This document shows, piece after piece, positions 51,568-61,081 of a stretch of DNA of 64,000 bases. A model generated the notes under the pieces. The model was not told the DNA's origin. It worked only from the letters and a program-made list of their open reading frames with translations, and searched no databases. The position numbers and the translations under genes are program-made. Position 1 is the stretch's first letter; every line of letters starts with the position of its first letter. Source of the stretch: an uncultured Bacteroidales bacterium (GTDB lineage Bacteria > Bacteroidota > Bacteroidia > Bacteroidales > Bacteroidaceae); the NCBI GenBank assembly GCA_902774005.1, contig CACYGK010000005.1, positions 1 through 64,000 of the forward strand, given 5' to 3'.

Positions 51568-52290
51568 ATGTTCCTCCTCTTTTTCCTCTTTCCCCTTCTT
51601 GCTGTTGCGCAGACGGACTCCCTTTCCGTCTCGATTCATAATCTGCGCACTTGGACGGCAGGAACTACCATTACAGCTGAAGCCGTAACAGCCTTTGGCG
51701 GAGTGGACAGTTGTTTCGTTGCCATGCCCATACCCGACGACGTATGGCAACGCATGCAGGGCAAGACCTACAAACCTAATCCACATATAGCCCGTTCTGA
51801 CCTGCACTACCTTCGTCTTCTCCATACCGACTACGACCATCAGATACATCTCGGCGAGATGGTCTGCAACCGCAGGATAGCCGACGTGGTTCTCGACATC
51901 TTCCGTCAGCTCTTCGATGCCGGATACCCCATACAGCAGATACTCCTTCCCGATGTCTATGATGCCGACGACGAACGTCAGATGCGTGCCAACAATACCT
52001 CCTGCTTCTGCTACCGCAATGTCTCCGGTTCGAAGAAACTCTCAGCCCATGCCCGAGGACTTGCCATCGACCTCAACTCACTCTATAACCCATATTACAT
52101 CAATCGCAAGAACGGTACCCGCTACGTCCAACCCTCCACAGCACGCCAGTACTGCGACCGCACCCGTCAGTTCCGTTACAAAATAGACACCCACGACCTT
52201 GCCTATCGTCTTTTCACCCGTCACGGTTTCACCTGGGGTGGTTCATGGCGCTCTTGCAAAGACTTTCAACACTTCGAACTGACGGAGTAA
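51568..52290 (+). CDS. M15-type peptidase (extensin-like/Peptidase_M15_4)
   Basis: The 240-residue protein has an N-terminal signal peptide (MFLLFFLFPLLAVAQ). In the second half it has the zinc-peptidase motif SAHARGLAIDLNSLYNPY (His and Asp ligands near 160-170) and the final FQHFELTE His. RHGFTWGGSWRSCKDFQH is the usual end of the D-Ala-D-Ala carboxypeptidase/endolysin-like M15_4 group. It probably trims peptidoglycan in the periplasm. It is packed behind the VanX-like gene, so two M15 peptidases of different type are co-expressed. Confidence 0.86.
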   Translation: MFLLFFLFPLLAVAQTDSLSVSIHNLRTWTAGTTITAEAVTAFGGVDSCFVAMPIPDDVWQRMQGKTYKPNPHIARSDLHYLRLLHTDYDHQIHLGEMVCNRRIADVVLDIFRQLFDAGYPIQQILLPDVYDADDERQMRANNTSCFCYRNVSGSKKLSAHARGLAIDLNSLYNPYYINRKNGTRYVQPSTARQYCDRTRQFRYKIDTHDLAYRLFTRHGFTWGGSWRSCKDFQHFELTE

Positions 52291-52357
52291 AACTCTCAAT
52301 TTATAATTAGCTGCACCTAAAGTACCGTCACCTGGAAATAAAAATAAACACGTTTAT

Positions 52358-52388
52358 TTTGTTTTCCTCTCACTTAATCGTACCTTTG
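52358..52388 (+). promoter_or_regulatory. Promoter of purD
   Basis: TTTG (52358-52361), a 19-bp spacer and TACCTTTG (52381-52388) end 22 bases before the ATG. CTTAATCGTACCTTTG and the upstream TTTATTTTGTT are shared with the DUF4294 promoter. Confidence 0.8.
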
Positions 52389-52410
52389 CCCCTGCATAAA
52401 AAAGAAGACA

Positions 52411-53730
52411 ATGAAAATACTTTTGCTTGGAAGCGGCGGCAGAGAGAATGCCATCGCATGGAAAATTGCTCAGAGTCCGAAGGTGAGTGCCCTGTATGTG
52501 GCTCCGGGAAATGCCGGAACTGCCGGGATGGCTCTTGGCGGCAATAAAAACGGAAAGAGTGAAAACGTGGCTCTAAAAGCCGATGACTTCGATGGAATCA
52601 AGGGTTTTGTGCTGCAGAACGGAATCGATATGGTGGTGGTAGGTCCGGAAGACCCGCTGGTAAAGGGTGTGTACGACTACTTCAAGAAGGACAGCCAGTT
52701 GGCTGGCATTCCGGTTATCGGTCCGAGCAAGGCAGGAGCTGTACTCGAAGGTTCGAAGGACTTTGCCAAGGGTTTCATGCAGCGTCATGGCATACCGACA
52801 GCTGCTTACCGTTCATTCAACGGAACAAATATCGAAGAGGGTATCGCGTTTCTCGAAACCCTTCAACCACCATACGTGCTGAAGGCCGACGGTCTGTGTG
52901 CCGGCAAGGGTGTTCTCATAATTCCCACCCTCGAAGAGGCTAAGAAGGAGTTTCGCGGTATGCTTGACGGTATGTTCGGCGAAGCCAGTGCGACGGTTGT
53001 CATCGAGGAGTTCCTCTCCGGTATTGAGTGTTCGGTATTCGTACTGACCGACGGCGAGAACTATAAGATTCTGCCCGAGGCAAAGGACTATAAGCGCATA
53101 GGTGAAGGTGATACGGGTCTGAATACCGGTGGAATGGGTTCGGTCAGTCCGGTTCCGTTTGCCGATAAGGAATGGATGAAGAAGGTGGAAGACCGCATCG
53201 TGCGTCCGACTATCGCAGGACTGAAAGCCGAAGGCATCGAGTATAAAGGATTTATCTTCCTCGGACTTATAAAGGTAGACCGCGACTATGCCTACGCAAA
53301 GGCTGGTGACCCAGTGGTAATAGAATATAATGTACGCATGGGCGACCCCGAGACTGAAAGTGTTATGCTACGCATAAAGTCAGACCTCGTCGATCTGCTC
53401 GAAGGTGTGGCAGAAGGCAATCTGAACACCAAGACCTTGGAGGTTGATCCACGGAATGTGGTATGTGTAATGATGGTTTCAGGCGGTTATCCGCAGGCAT
53501 ACAAGAAAGGATTCGAAATCAGCGGTATCGACAAGGTTGAAGGCAGTGTGGTGTTCCACGCTGGTACAGCCCTGAAGGACGGCAAGGTTGTGACTGCCGG
53601 TGGAAGAGTAATCGCGGTTTCATCGTATGGTAGCACTAAGGATGAGGCTCTGAAGAAGTCATTTACCGAGGCTGCAAAGATTCAGTTTGAAGGCAAGTAT
53701 TTCCGTCGCGACATAGGTAGCGACTTATAG
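52411..53730 (+). CDS. purD: Phosphoribosylamine-glycine ligase
   Basis: It catalyses the second step of purine synthesis (ATP-dependent joining of glycine to phosphoribosylamine). The 439-residue ATP-grasp enzyme begins [23 protein letters not shown]. It has [16 protein letters not shown], the ATP-grasp core [48 protein letters not shown] and [18 protein letters not shown]. All family blocks are intact. It is monocistronic by promoter position; the next gene follows after 34 bases and may be co-transcribed. Confidence 0.96.
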   Translation: MKILLLGSGGRENAIAWKIAQSPKVSALYVAPGNAGTAGMALGGNKNGKSENVALKADDFDGIKGFVLQNGIDMVVVGPEDPLVKGVYDYFKKDSQLAGIPVIGPSKAGAVLEGSKDFAKGFMQRHGIPTAAYRSFNGTNIEEGIAFLETLQPPYVLKADGLCAGKGVLIIPTLEEAKKEFRGMLDGMFGEASATVVIEEFLSGIECSVFVLTDGENYKILPEAKDYKRIGEGDTGLNTGGMGSVSPVPFADKEWMKKVEDRIVRPTIAGLKAEGIEYKGFIFLGLIKVDRDYAYAKAGDPVVIEYNVRMGDPETESVMLRIKSDLVDLLEGVAEGNLNTKTLEVDPRNVVCVMMVSGGYPQAYKKGFEISGIDKVEGSVVFHAGTALKDGKVVTAGGRVIAVSSYGSTKDEALKKSFTEAAKIQFEGKYFRRDIGSDL

Positions 53731-53764
53731 ACCTCTCTGTCCCTCTGTTTAGGGGGATGATGAT

Positions 53765-54529
53765 ATGAAAATTGTTTTGATTGGTGCCGGTAATCTGGCA
53801 ACGAACATAGGGAAGGCACTAGCAGGCAGAGGACATGACCTGCTGCAAATATATAGCAGGACAGCGGAGTCGGCAGAACGACTGGCTGCCCTGCTTCACT
53901 CTGATGCTACCACTTCGCTTGCAGAAGTGAAGGACGGCGCAGACCTCTATCTCGTGGCTGTGAAGGATTCTGTGCTTGCCGATGTGGCCAGACAGTTGGC
54001 AGAGGGACATCCAGACCGCTTGCTGGTACACACGGCTGGAAGTATGCCAATGGAGACTCTACCTACAAGGCGCAGAGGTGTGCTGTACCCCATGCAGACC
54101 TTCTCGAAGGAGAGAGAGGTGAATTTCCGAGAGATTCCCTGTTTCGTTGAGGCTTCAGAAACCCCAGACACAGAACGACTGAAGACATTGGCTCAGACGA
54201 TATCGGACAAGGTGTATGAGGCAGATAGTGAACAGAGGAAATACCTGCACCTCGCGGCTGTATTCTGTTGTAATTTCGTGAACCACTGCTATGCCCTTTC
54301 GGAAAAACTACTGAAGGAGAATGGCGGACTACCCTTCGACGTGATGCTACCACTTATCGATGAAACGGCACGAAAAGTACACGAACTGTCACCACAGAAG
54401 GCGCAGACCGGTCCTGCCGTACGTTGGGATACAAATGTAATGGAAAAACAATTGCAACTCCTGAAGGACAAGCCGGAGTTGCAAGATATCTATAATGTCC
54501 TAAGCAAAAGCATTCATCTACTGACCTAA
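53765..54529 (+). CDS. Rossmann-like/DUF2520 oxidoreductase-fold protein
   Basis: The 254-residue protein has an NAD(P)-binding N-terminus (MKIVLIGAGNLATNIGKALAGRGHDL). A DUF2520 helical C-terminus (RKYLHLAAVFCCNFVNHCYALSEKLL, LPLIDETARKVHELSPQKAQTGPAVRWD) resembles pyrroline-5-carboxylate reductase-like dehydrogenases. Family members are often annotated F420-dependent NADP oxidoreductase-like; the substrate is unknown. Its stop overlaps that of convergent recN by 12 bases. Confidence 0.86.
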   Translation: MKIVLIGAGNLATNIGKALAGRGHDLLQIYSRTAESAERLAALLHSDATTSLAEVKDGADLYLVAVKDSVLADVARQLAEGHPDRLLVHTAGSMPMETLPTRRRGVLYPMQTFSKEREVNFREIPCFVEASETPDTERLKTLAQTISDKVYEADSEQRKYLHLAAVFCCNFVNHCYALSEKLLKENGGLPFDVMLPLIDETARKVHELSPQKAQTGPAVRWDTNVMEKQLQLLKDKPELQDIYNVLSKSIHLLT

Positions 54530-56182
54530 CAACGCCTTTGCATTTTGGATGGCAGCCTCGGTGAGGTCGGCTCCCGAGAGCATATGGGCGAGTTCCTCGA
54601 CGCGCTGGTCGTCGGAAAGTGCCACAATATGAGAGAGGGTCGTGTCAGCGGTATCATCTTTATAAACACGCAGGTGATGAGTGCCGAGGGCAGCAATCTG
54701 AGGCAGATGAGTAATGGAGATGACCTGCAAGCCACATGACGACATGTCGAGCATGATATGAGCCATCTTTTCAGCTATACTACCACTTACTCCCGTGTCG
54801 ATTTCATCGAAGATTATGGTAGGCAGATTCTGTTTGCTAGCCATAACGGACTTGAGCGAAAGCATGAGACGGGCTATCTCACCACCCGAAGCAATCTTGG
54901 ATATAGGTTGTGGTGGTACGTTCTTGTTTGCGGAGAACATAAACGTAGCTGTATCGGTGCCCGAGGTAGAAAGTGGACAGGGTTGCAGGTCGATGACAAA
55001 CTGTACATTAGGCATACCGAGAGTCTGAAGAATGGCTGATATCTGTTTCTGCAGAGTCTTGGCTGCGGATTTTCGTTTGGAACCAAGTTGCGATGCTGTC
55101 TTCTCAGCTGTTTCATGTGCTGCATCACGTTTGCGAAGCAACTCTGCTATCATCTCCTCGGAATTATCGATGAGGTTGAGTTTCTGTTGCAGTTCGTCCT
55201 GCAAGGTGAGCAGTTCGTCTATGGTATTGAGATGATGCTTCTGCTGCAAGGTATAGATGGTGTTGAGACGGTCGCTGACAAACTCAAGACGTGTAGGATT
55301 ATATTCGATACCTTCGTTCTGCGAAGCGATTTCATCGGCTATATCCTGTAGTTCGATATGACACGATTGGAGTCGCTGAAGGAGTTCGTCGGCTATGGGC
55401 AAAATGCTGGCTATATTCTCCAACGACTGACTGGCGCTTCGGAGCATCGAAAGTGCATCGGAACTGTCGTCGGAAGCCTGTAGTGCTTCGCTGGCAGAAT
55501 AGAGCGACTGCTTTATCTCCTCGGCATGTTCAAGCAGTTCCTGTTCAGCCTCGAGTTCTTCCTGCTCATCGCTCTGAAGATTGGCATCGGTGAGCTGCTG
55601 CAATTGAAAACGCAGATATTCCTCGTCATCATGACTCTGACGGGCTGTCTCTACAGCCTTGTCATATTCCTCGCAGAGGTGGCGATATTCGTTATATTCC
55701 GTCTGATACTGCTGAAGGAGCGAAGCGTTTTCGGCAATAGTATCTAGAACAGACAATTGGAAATTAGCCTGAGAAAGCAGGAGGTTCTGATGCTGGGAGT
55801 GAATGTCGATGAGTCGGTCGCCCAGAGTCTTCAGCAGACCGAGCTGAACGGGTGTATCATTGATGAAGGCACGACTCTTGCCCGTACTGGTCAGTTCGCG
55901 TCGCACGATACATTCCGCACCTTCAAAATCGAGGTCGTTCTCAGCGAAGAAATCGGAACAGTCGTAACGGGAGAGGTCGAAATCAGCCTCTACCACACAA
56001 CGGTTGGCACCGGTTTTTATACTCTTGCTGTCGGCGCGGTTGCCTAGAATCAGTCCGATGGCTCCCAACAGGATGGACTTACCCGCACCCGTCTCACCTG
56101 TAATGACGGTGAAACCATCGTGCAAGTCGAGGTCGAGATGCTCAATCAGCGCATAGTTCTCTATATGGAGGTGACTTATCAT
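54518..56182 (-). CDS. recN: DNA repair protein RecN
   Basis: An SMC-like ATPase that acts early in double-strand break repair. The 554 residues have Walker A VITGETGAGKSILLGAIGLILGNRAD (28-53), a long antiparallel coiled-coil middle (about 155-360), signature IASGGEIARLMLSLKSV and Walker B TIIFDEIDTGVSGSIAEKMA. It is the last of the minus-strand run dnaN-coaBC-porD-recN, 12 bases after porD. Confidence 0.94.
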   Translation of the reverse strand: MISHLHIENYALIEHLDLDLHDGFTVITGETGAGKSILLGAIGLILGNRADSKSIKTGANRCVVEADFDLSRYDCSDFFAENDLDFEGAECIVRRELTSTGKSRAFINDTPVQLGLLKTLGDRLIDIHSQHQNLLLSQANFQLSVLDTIAENASLLQQYQTEYNEYRHLCEEYDKAVETARQSHDDEEYLRFQLQQLTDANLQSDEQEELEAEQELLEHAEEIKQSLYSASEALQASDDSSDALSMLRSASQSLENIASILPIADELLQRLQSCHIELQDIADEIASQNEGIEYNPTRLEFVSDRLNTIYTLQQKHHLNTIDELLTLQDELQQKLNLIDNSEEMIAELLRKRDAAHETAEKTASQLGSKRKSAAKTLQKQISAILQTLGMPNVQFVIDLQPCPLSTSGTDTATFMFSANKNVPPQPISKIASGGEIARLMLSLKSVMASKQNLPTIIFDEIDTGVSGSIAEKMAHIMLDMSSCGLQVISITHLPQIAALGTHHLRVYKDDTADTTLSHIVALSDDQRVEELAHMLSGADLTEAAIQNAKALLGQ

Positions 56183-56194
56183 CGGACGTAAGAG

Positions 56195-57094
56195 TTATTT
56201 GATTTTATTCCAGTAGGAGTTCATGCTGGCATTGATGTTCGAACATATTGTCTTTACGGTCTGCCGTTCCTTTTCCGTACCATGTCCGGTGTAAATACTC
56301 ACAATCTCGTCGCGCTTATATTCGGTAAAGAGTTGGGGAAGCATGGAAAGGGGGTTGTTGTGGTGAGCCTCATCGAGCAGTTCAATTGCTTCGGTGATAG
56401 CAGTCCGACCGCGGTCAGCATTATTTGCCATTTCATCGAGACCCTGACGATAATACTTATACTGCATCTGACGGAACGGTTCCATCGAACTTTCCAAATA
56501 GTCGTTGATGATGGCATGACGGTTTTTCGTATCCTTGAATGCTGCCCATCCGGGTTCGGACAACGTTTGGGCATTGTTCACGATGTTTTCGGCAGTCTGA
56601 AGTATCTGTGTACCTCCGAGTGGCGAGAATGTGTCGAGGTCCATACCAATGATGAGGTAAGCATAATAAGCCATGACAGCAGTCAGGTTATTATCGATGT
56701 TGTTCTCGTTCCATTCCAACTGGTCGAATTCCTTATATACAAACTCGAAACTGGGGTCTTTGATGGAGAAGACTGTAGAGTTGTAGGTAGAATTGAAGAT
56801 GGGACGTGCCGACTGAAGAAGTATCTCTGCGGAAAAGAGGTTCTTCGATTCGTCGTACTTATTTACCGTGATGTTCATCGTGCACTCGATACGTTCATCT
56901 TTCTGAAACTGGAGATCGGTCCATGATCTGGTATTCATGAACTCGTTGAGAGCCGTTTCAAGGGTTGTGAAGAGTGACGTGTTAGTACCCTGAATATGCG
57001 AGTGGATAACCTGTACTTTACAAAGGAGTTCCTCACTTCTTGCCGAAGGCAGGAAGCAGAACAGACAAAGTATGGTTATGAGATGACGTAGCAT
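56195..57094 (-). CDS. porD: DUF4835 family protein (T9SS component PorD)
   Basis: The 299-residue exported protein (signal MLRHLITILCLFCFLPSARS) has the family pattern ELLCKVQVIHSHIQGTNTSLFTTLETALNEFMNTRSWTDLQF. It continues FDQLEWNENNIDNNLTAVMAYYAYLIIGMDLDTFSPLGGTQILQTAENIVN. DUF4835 proteins are annotated as type IX secretion protein PorD. With PorG at 6218 and T9SS-type tails on the GH127 and GLUG proteins, a working T9SS is likely. It lies between coaBC and recN, 10-12 bases from each. Confidence 0.83.
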   Translation of the reverse strand: MLRHLITILCLFCFLPSARSEELLCKVQVIHSHIQGTNTSLFTTLETALNEFMNTRSWTDLQFQKDERIECTMNITVNKYDESKNLFSAEILLQSARPIFNSTYNSTVFSIKDPSFEFVYKEFDQLEWNENNIDNNLTAVMAYYAYLIIGMDLDTFSPLGGTQILQTAENIVNNAQTLSEPGWAAFKDTKNRHAIINDYLESSMEPFRQMQYKYYRQGLDEMANNADRGRTAITEAIELLDEAHHNNPLSMLPQLFTEYKRDEIVSIYTGHGTEKERQTVKTICSNINASMNSYWNKIK

Positions 57095-57104
57095 CAGGAG
57101 ACGA

Positions 57105-58304
57105 TTAGAATTGAGATACTAACTGATTGATGATATCACGGGCTACCTCCCTCTTTGATTTCAGAGGGTAGTCGGTCTTACCACCGGCAGTTATGATACT
57201 GATTTTATTTGTATCGGTACGGAACCCTGCACCCTTATCATTGAGCGAATTAAGCACGATGAAATCGAAATTTTTCTTCACTAGTTTTGCCTGGGCATTG
57301 GCTGTCTCGTCATTGGTTTCGAGTGCAAAACCTGCGAGCACCTGCTTTCCGGTCTTCATCTTGCCAAGTGCCGCTGCGATATCAGTGGTAGGTTTGAGAC
57401 GAAGCAGCATATCATCGCCCTCACGTTTTATCTTGTGGTCGGCTACGTCGGCAGGGGTGAAATCGGCTACGGCTGCACAAAGGATTCCGGCATCCATCTT
57501 GGGATAGGTCTCCTTGCATGCCTGATACATCTCTGCTGCACTTTCCACATCGACCACGGTGATATCAGGACGATTGGGTTTGGCAGACTCCGTAACTGGT
57601 CCGCAAACCAATGTGACAGAAGCTCCTCGGTCGGCACATTCCTCTGCAAGGGCTATACCCATCTTGCCCGATGAGTAATTACCGATGAAACGGACGGGGT
57701 CTATCTTTTCGTATGTAGGTCCGGCAGTAATCAGAACCTTCTTGCCTTTGAGGTCGGCAGACTCAGAAAAGAATTTCTCGAGCTGAGCCACGATGACTTC
57801 GGGTTCTTCCATTCGTCCCTTGCCTTCAAGCTTGCTTGCCAGAAAACCGGTTTGGGGTTCGATGATATGATTGCCGAACGACTGCAGACGACGCAGGTTA
57901 GCCTGTGTGGTAGGATGGGCATACATGTCGAGATCCATAGCCGGAGCAATGAATACTGGAGCCTTCATGCTCAGATAGGTTGTGATGAGCATATTGTCGG
58001 CTATACCATTTGCCATCTTACCGATAGTCGAAGCCGTAGCAGGGGCTATGAGCATGGCGTCAGCCCAAAGTCCGAGGTCGACATGACTGTGCCATGTACC
58101 GTCGCGCTGTGAGAAAAATTCGCTGATGACAGGTTTGCTTGTCAGGGCTGAGAGCGTGATGGGTGTGATGAACTCTTTTCCGGCAGGTGTTATAACGACT
58201 TGAACGTCAGCCCCACGTTTGATGAGCTGACGTATGATAAGGCATGATTTGTAGGCAGCAATGCTTCCCGTTATGCCTAGAACTATTTTCTTTCCTTGAA
58301 GCAT
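57105..58304 (-). CDS. coaBC: Bifunctional CoaBC (phosphopantothenoylcysteine synthase/decarboxylase)
   Basis: Two steps of coenzyme A synthesis in one 399-residue protein. The N-terminal FMN decarboxylase has KKIVLGITGSIAAYKSC, the catalytic-type His in WHSHVDL, a PATASTIGKMANGIADN loop and APAMDLDMYAHPTTQ. The C-terminal CTP-dependent synthetase has VLITAGPTYEKIDPVRFIGNYSSGKMG and NSLNDKGAGFRTDTNKIS. The Asp in PAMDLDMY replaces the common Asn, but this is usual for the phylum. It follows dnaN by 9 bases. Confidence 0.94.
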   Translation of the reverse strand: MLQGKKIVLGITGSIAAYKSCLIIRQLIKRGADVQVVITPAGKEFITPITLSALTSKPVISEFFSQRDGTWHSHVDLGLWADAMLIAPATASTIGKMANGIADNMLITTYLSMKAPVFIAPAMDLDMYAHPTTQANLRRLQSFGNHIIEPQTGFLASKLEGKGRMEEPEVIVAQLEKFFSESADLKGKKVLITAGPTYEKIDPVRFIGNYSSGKMGIALAEECADRGASVTLVCGPVTESAKPNRPDITVVDVESAAEMYQACKETYPKMDAGILCAAVADFTPADVADHKIKREGDDMLLRLKPTTDIAAALGKMKTGKQVLAGFALETNDETANAQAKLVKKNFDFIVLNSLNDKGAGFRTDTNKISIITAGGKTDYPLKSKREVARDIINQLVSQF

Positions 58305-58313
58305 GTAGATGGG

Positions 58314-59438
58314 TTAATCTTGTAACATCATCGGCATCAGCAACATAATGAGGTCTTCGTCTATTTCCTGTTCAGCAGGGAGAAGTACACCGGCACGACT
58401 CGGATCTGCCAATTCGAGAATGATTTCCTGACTTGCGATGTTGTTGAGGACTTCGAGAAGGTACGGACCGTTGAAACCGATAGACATCGGATTTCCGTCG
58501 TATTCGCACATTACCGATTCTTCAGCCGATGTAGAGTACTCAATGTCCTGAGCACTTACAGTCAGTTTGTTGTTCTCTATATGCAATTTGATGAGTGCAC
58601 TTGCAGCATTGGCAAATACGCTTACACGACGCAGGGTGCTGATGAACGACAGGCGGTCAACACGTACGCGGAACGGATTGTCGGTAGGGATGACGGAGTT
58701 GTAGTTCGGGAAACGACCCTCGATAAGACGGCAACTGATGGTATAGTTGGCAAACTGAACCTTTGCGTTGCGGTCGGTGAAGTTAATCTGTACTTCGCTT
58801 TCCTCCTTCGGAAGGATGGTCTTGATAAGGAGTGCAGGCTTCTTGGGAAGGATGAACGAAGCAGCATTACTGCCATGGACATCAAGCATACGGTTGCGTA
58901 CCAGTTTATGACCGTCGGATGCTACCAGGGTAGTATATTCCGGGGTGATATCAAAGAACACACCATTCATCTGTGGGCGCAGTTCGTCGTCGGCTGTAGC
59001 GAAAAGCGAACGGGAGATGCCACGAAGGAGTGTCTCGGCTGCGACGGTGAGTGATTCGCCAGCATTGTCGTTGTCAGTTGGCAACGGATACTCGTCGGCA
59101 TTGCTGCCCATGAGGTTGTACTTTCCGTTCTGATAGTATACCTCAACCTGTTGCGTATCACCATTTATTACAAATGTGATGGGCTGTTCCGAGATTTCCT
59201 TGATGGAACTGATAAGAGTCTTTGAACTGATTGCAAATCGTCCGGAACCCTCGCTGTCGTTTACTTCGATAGTTGTAGTAATGATTGTTTCGCTGTCGGA
59301 AGCAGTCATGCTGAGCACGTTGTCCGAGAGGTCGAAAAGTACGCATTCGAGTATTGGCAGCGAGTTTTTGCTGTTCTGTACTCGACTGATTGCTTGTAGT
59401 TTGTTGCACAGTGAAGTGCTTGATACATTAAATTTCAT
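58314..59438 (-). CDS. dnaN: DNA polymerase III beta sliding clamp
   Basis: The 374-residue processivity clamp starts MKFNVSSTSLCNKLQAISRVQNSKNSLPIL. Its three clamp domains end PMMLQD. The segments RPQMNGVFFDITPEYTTLVASDGHKLVRN and RFPNYNSVIPTDNPFRVRVDR are typical. It heads the operon with coaBC, porD and recN. No proofreading exonuclease gene lies between dnaN and coaBC, as I recall for Bacteroides. Its promoter is interleaved with that of the divergent DUF3127 gene. Confidence 0.95.
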   Translation of the reverse strand: MKFNVSSTSLCNKLQAISRVQNSKNSLPILECVLFDLSDNVLSMTASDSETIITTTIEVNDSEGSGRFAISSKTLISSIKEISEQPITFVINGDTQQVEVYYQNGKYNLMGSNADEYPLPTDNDNAGESLTVAAETLLRGISRSLFATADDELRPQMNGVFFDITPEYTTLVASDGHKLVRNRMLDVHGSNAASFILPKKPALLIKTILPKEESEVQINFTDRNAKVQFANYTISCRLIEGRFPNYNSVIPTDNPFRVRVDRLSFISTLRRVSVFANAASALIKLHIENNKLTVSAQDIEYSTSAEESVMCEYDGNPMSIGFNGPYLLEVLNNIASQEIILELADPSRAGVLLPAEQEIDEDLIMLLMPMMLQD

Positions 59439-59463
59439 CGTTCTTCATGTTTAATTTTGCTTA

Positions 59464-59494
59464 CAAAGGTATGGAATAGTTTTGAAGAGACAAA
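59464..59494 (-). promoter_or_regulatory. Promoter of dnaN
   Basis: On the minus strand: TTTG (complement of CAAA 59491-59494), a 19-bp spacer and TACCTTTG (complement of CAAAGGTA 59464-59471). It overlaps the forward DUF3127 promoter by 14 bp. Confidence 0.8.
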
Positions 59495-59511
59495 AGAAAA
59501 ACGTAATTTTG
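59481..59511 (+). promoter_or_regulatory. Promoter of the DUF3127 gene
   Basis: TTTG (59481-59484), a 19-bp spacer and TAATTTTG (59504-59511). The ATG lies 46 bases after the box. Confidence 0.75.
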
Positions 59512-59557
59512 CACCCTGAAAAATAAAAAATCGATTTTACACAAATTTTTATATATT

Positions 59558-59941
59558 ATGGAACTCGAAGGAAAAATTATCAAAGTATTGGAAACGCGTA
59601 GTGGAACATCACCAAGAACTGGCTCCCCATGGAAGCTCCAGTCGTTCGTATTGGAAACCCCTGGACAGTATCCGCGACGCATGGTATTTGAGGTGTTCGG
59701 TGAGGAAAGACTCAACCAGATGAACATACAGGAAGGTCAGGAACTGAAGGTGTCGTTCGATATCGACGCTCGTGAGTACAACGGCAGATGGTACAACTCC
59801 ATCCGTGCATGGAAAGTAGAACCTGCAACCGGCGAGGGAGCAGAACCCGTATCTCAGGATATTCCGATGGCAGCTCCTGCAGCTGGCGAACCAGCCGCAT
59901 CGTTCACTACAGAGGAGTCGACCGACGATCTGCCCTTCTAA
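59558..59941 (+). CDS. DUF3127 family protein (OB-fold type)
   Basis: The 127-residue protein is MELEGKIIKVLETRSGTSPRTGSPW…FVLETPGQYPRRMVFEVFGEERL…QEGQELKVSFDIDAREYNGRWYNSIRAWKVE, followed by an Ala/Pro/Glu-rich disordered tail that ends TDDLPF. The small beta-rich core and the acidic DDLPF tip look like single-stranded DNA-binding proteins, whose tip recruits partners. That resemblance, and the position opposite dnaN, suggest a DNA-replication role, which is inference only. ychF starts 30 bases after the stop. Confidence 0.86.
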   Translation: MELEGKIIKVLETRSGTSPRTGSPWKLQSFVLETPGQYPRRMVFEVFGEERLNQMNIQEGQELKVSFDIDAREYNGRWYNSIRAWKVEPATGEGAEPVSQDIPMAAPAAGEPAASFTTEESTDDLPF

Positions 59942-59971
59942 TTGTCCTATCAGTAAAATACATTTATACAG

Positions 59972-61075
59972 ATGGCATTGAAAGCTGGTATAGTGGGATT
60001 GCCTAATGTAGGCAAATCCACTCTTTTTAATTGTTTATCAAGTGCTAAGGCACAAGCTGCCAACTTCCCGTTCTGCACTATCGATGCTCAGCTGGGACAG
60101 GTAAGTGTGCCCGACGAACGACTTACGAAACTTGCCGAACTGGTACACCCGGGACGTATCGTTCCTGCCGTATGCGACATCGTGGATATCGCCGGACTGG
60201 TAAAAGGTGCGAGCAAGGGTGAAGGACTGGGCAACCAGTTCCTTGGAAACATACGCGAATGTGATGCAATCATTCATGTGCTTCGCTGTTTCGACAACGG
60301 CAACATCGTACATGTGGACGGAAGTGTTGACCCGGTTCGCGACAAGGAAATCATCGATACCGAACTGCAACTTAAGGACCTCGAGACGGTTGAAGCACGC
60401 ATAAAGAAAACCGAAAAGATAGCTATGGTGGGGCACGACAAAGATGCAAAGGTGGAATACGACCTGCTGCTTCGCTACAAGGATGCCCTGCTGGCTGGAA
60501 AGAGTGCACGTACCGTCGAACTCGAGAACGACGAAGAAGTTGCAGCAGCCAAGAATATGTTCCTGCTCACCACCAAACCCGTACTTTACGTATGTAATGT
60601 GGACGACCAGAGTGCCGCCACCGGTAATGCCTACGTAGATGCCGTACGCAAGGCTATCGAGGGTGAGAATGCCGAACTCATGATTATCTCGGCACAGACA
60701 GAGGCTGACATCGCCGAACTGGAGACATACGAGGAGAAGCAGATGTTCCTTGAGGATATGGGACTGAAGGAGAGCGGATGCAACCGACTCATCAAAGCCA
60801 TCTACTCGCTGCTCAACTTGCAGACATTCATAACTGCCGGTGAAATGGAGGTAAAAGCATGGACATTCCGCAAGGGATGGAAGGCTCCGCAATGTGCCGG
60901 AGTGATTCATACCGACTTCGAGAAGGGATTTATCCGCGCCGAGGTTATCAAGTACGACGACTATATCAAATATGGCAGCGAATCGGCTGTAAGGGAAGCC
61001 GGCAAACTCGGAGTGGAAGGTAAGGATTACGTGGTGCAGGACGGCGACATCATGCATTTCAGATTTAACGTATAA
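59972..61075 (+). CDS. ychF: Redox-regulated ATPase YchF (OBG family)
   Basis: The 367-residue P-loop protein has GIVGLPNVGKSTLFNCLSSAKAQAANFPFCTID (7-39), VDIAGLVKGASKGEGLGNQFL and YVCNVDD (an NVDD in place of NKxD, typical of the ATP-preferring YchF). The C-terminal TGS domain ITAGEMEVKAWTFRKGWKAPQCAGVIHTDFEKGFIRAEV is also present. It binds ribosomes and responds to oxidative stress in other bacteria. lgt follows after 6 bases. Confidence 0.95.
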   Translation: MALKAGIVGLPNVGKSTLFNCLSSAKAQAANFPFCTIDAQLGQVSVPDERLTKLAELVHPGRIVPAVCDIVDIAGLVKGASKGEGLGNQFLGNIRECDAIIHVLRCFDNGNIVHVDGSVDPVRDKEIIDTELQLKDLETVEARIKKTEKIAMVGHDKDAKVEYDLLLRYKDALLAGKSARTVELENDEEVAAAKNMFLLTTKPVLYVCNVDDQSAATGNAYVDAVRKAIEGENAELMIISAQTEADIAELETYEEKQMFLEDMGLKESGCNRLIKAIYSLLNLQTFITAGEMEVKAWTFRKGWKAPQCAGVIHTDFEKGFIRAEVIKYDDYIKYGSESAVREAGKLGVEGKDYVVQDGDIMHFRFNV

Positions 61076-61081
61076 TAAATA

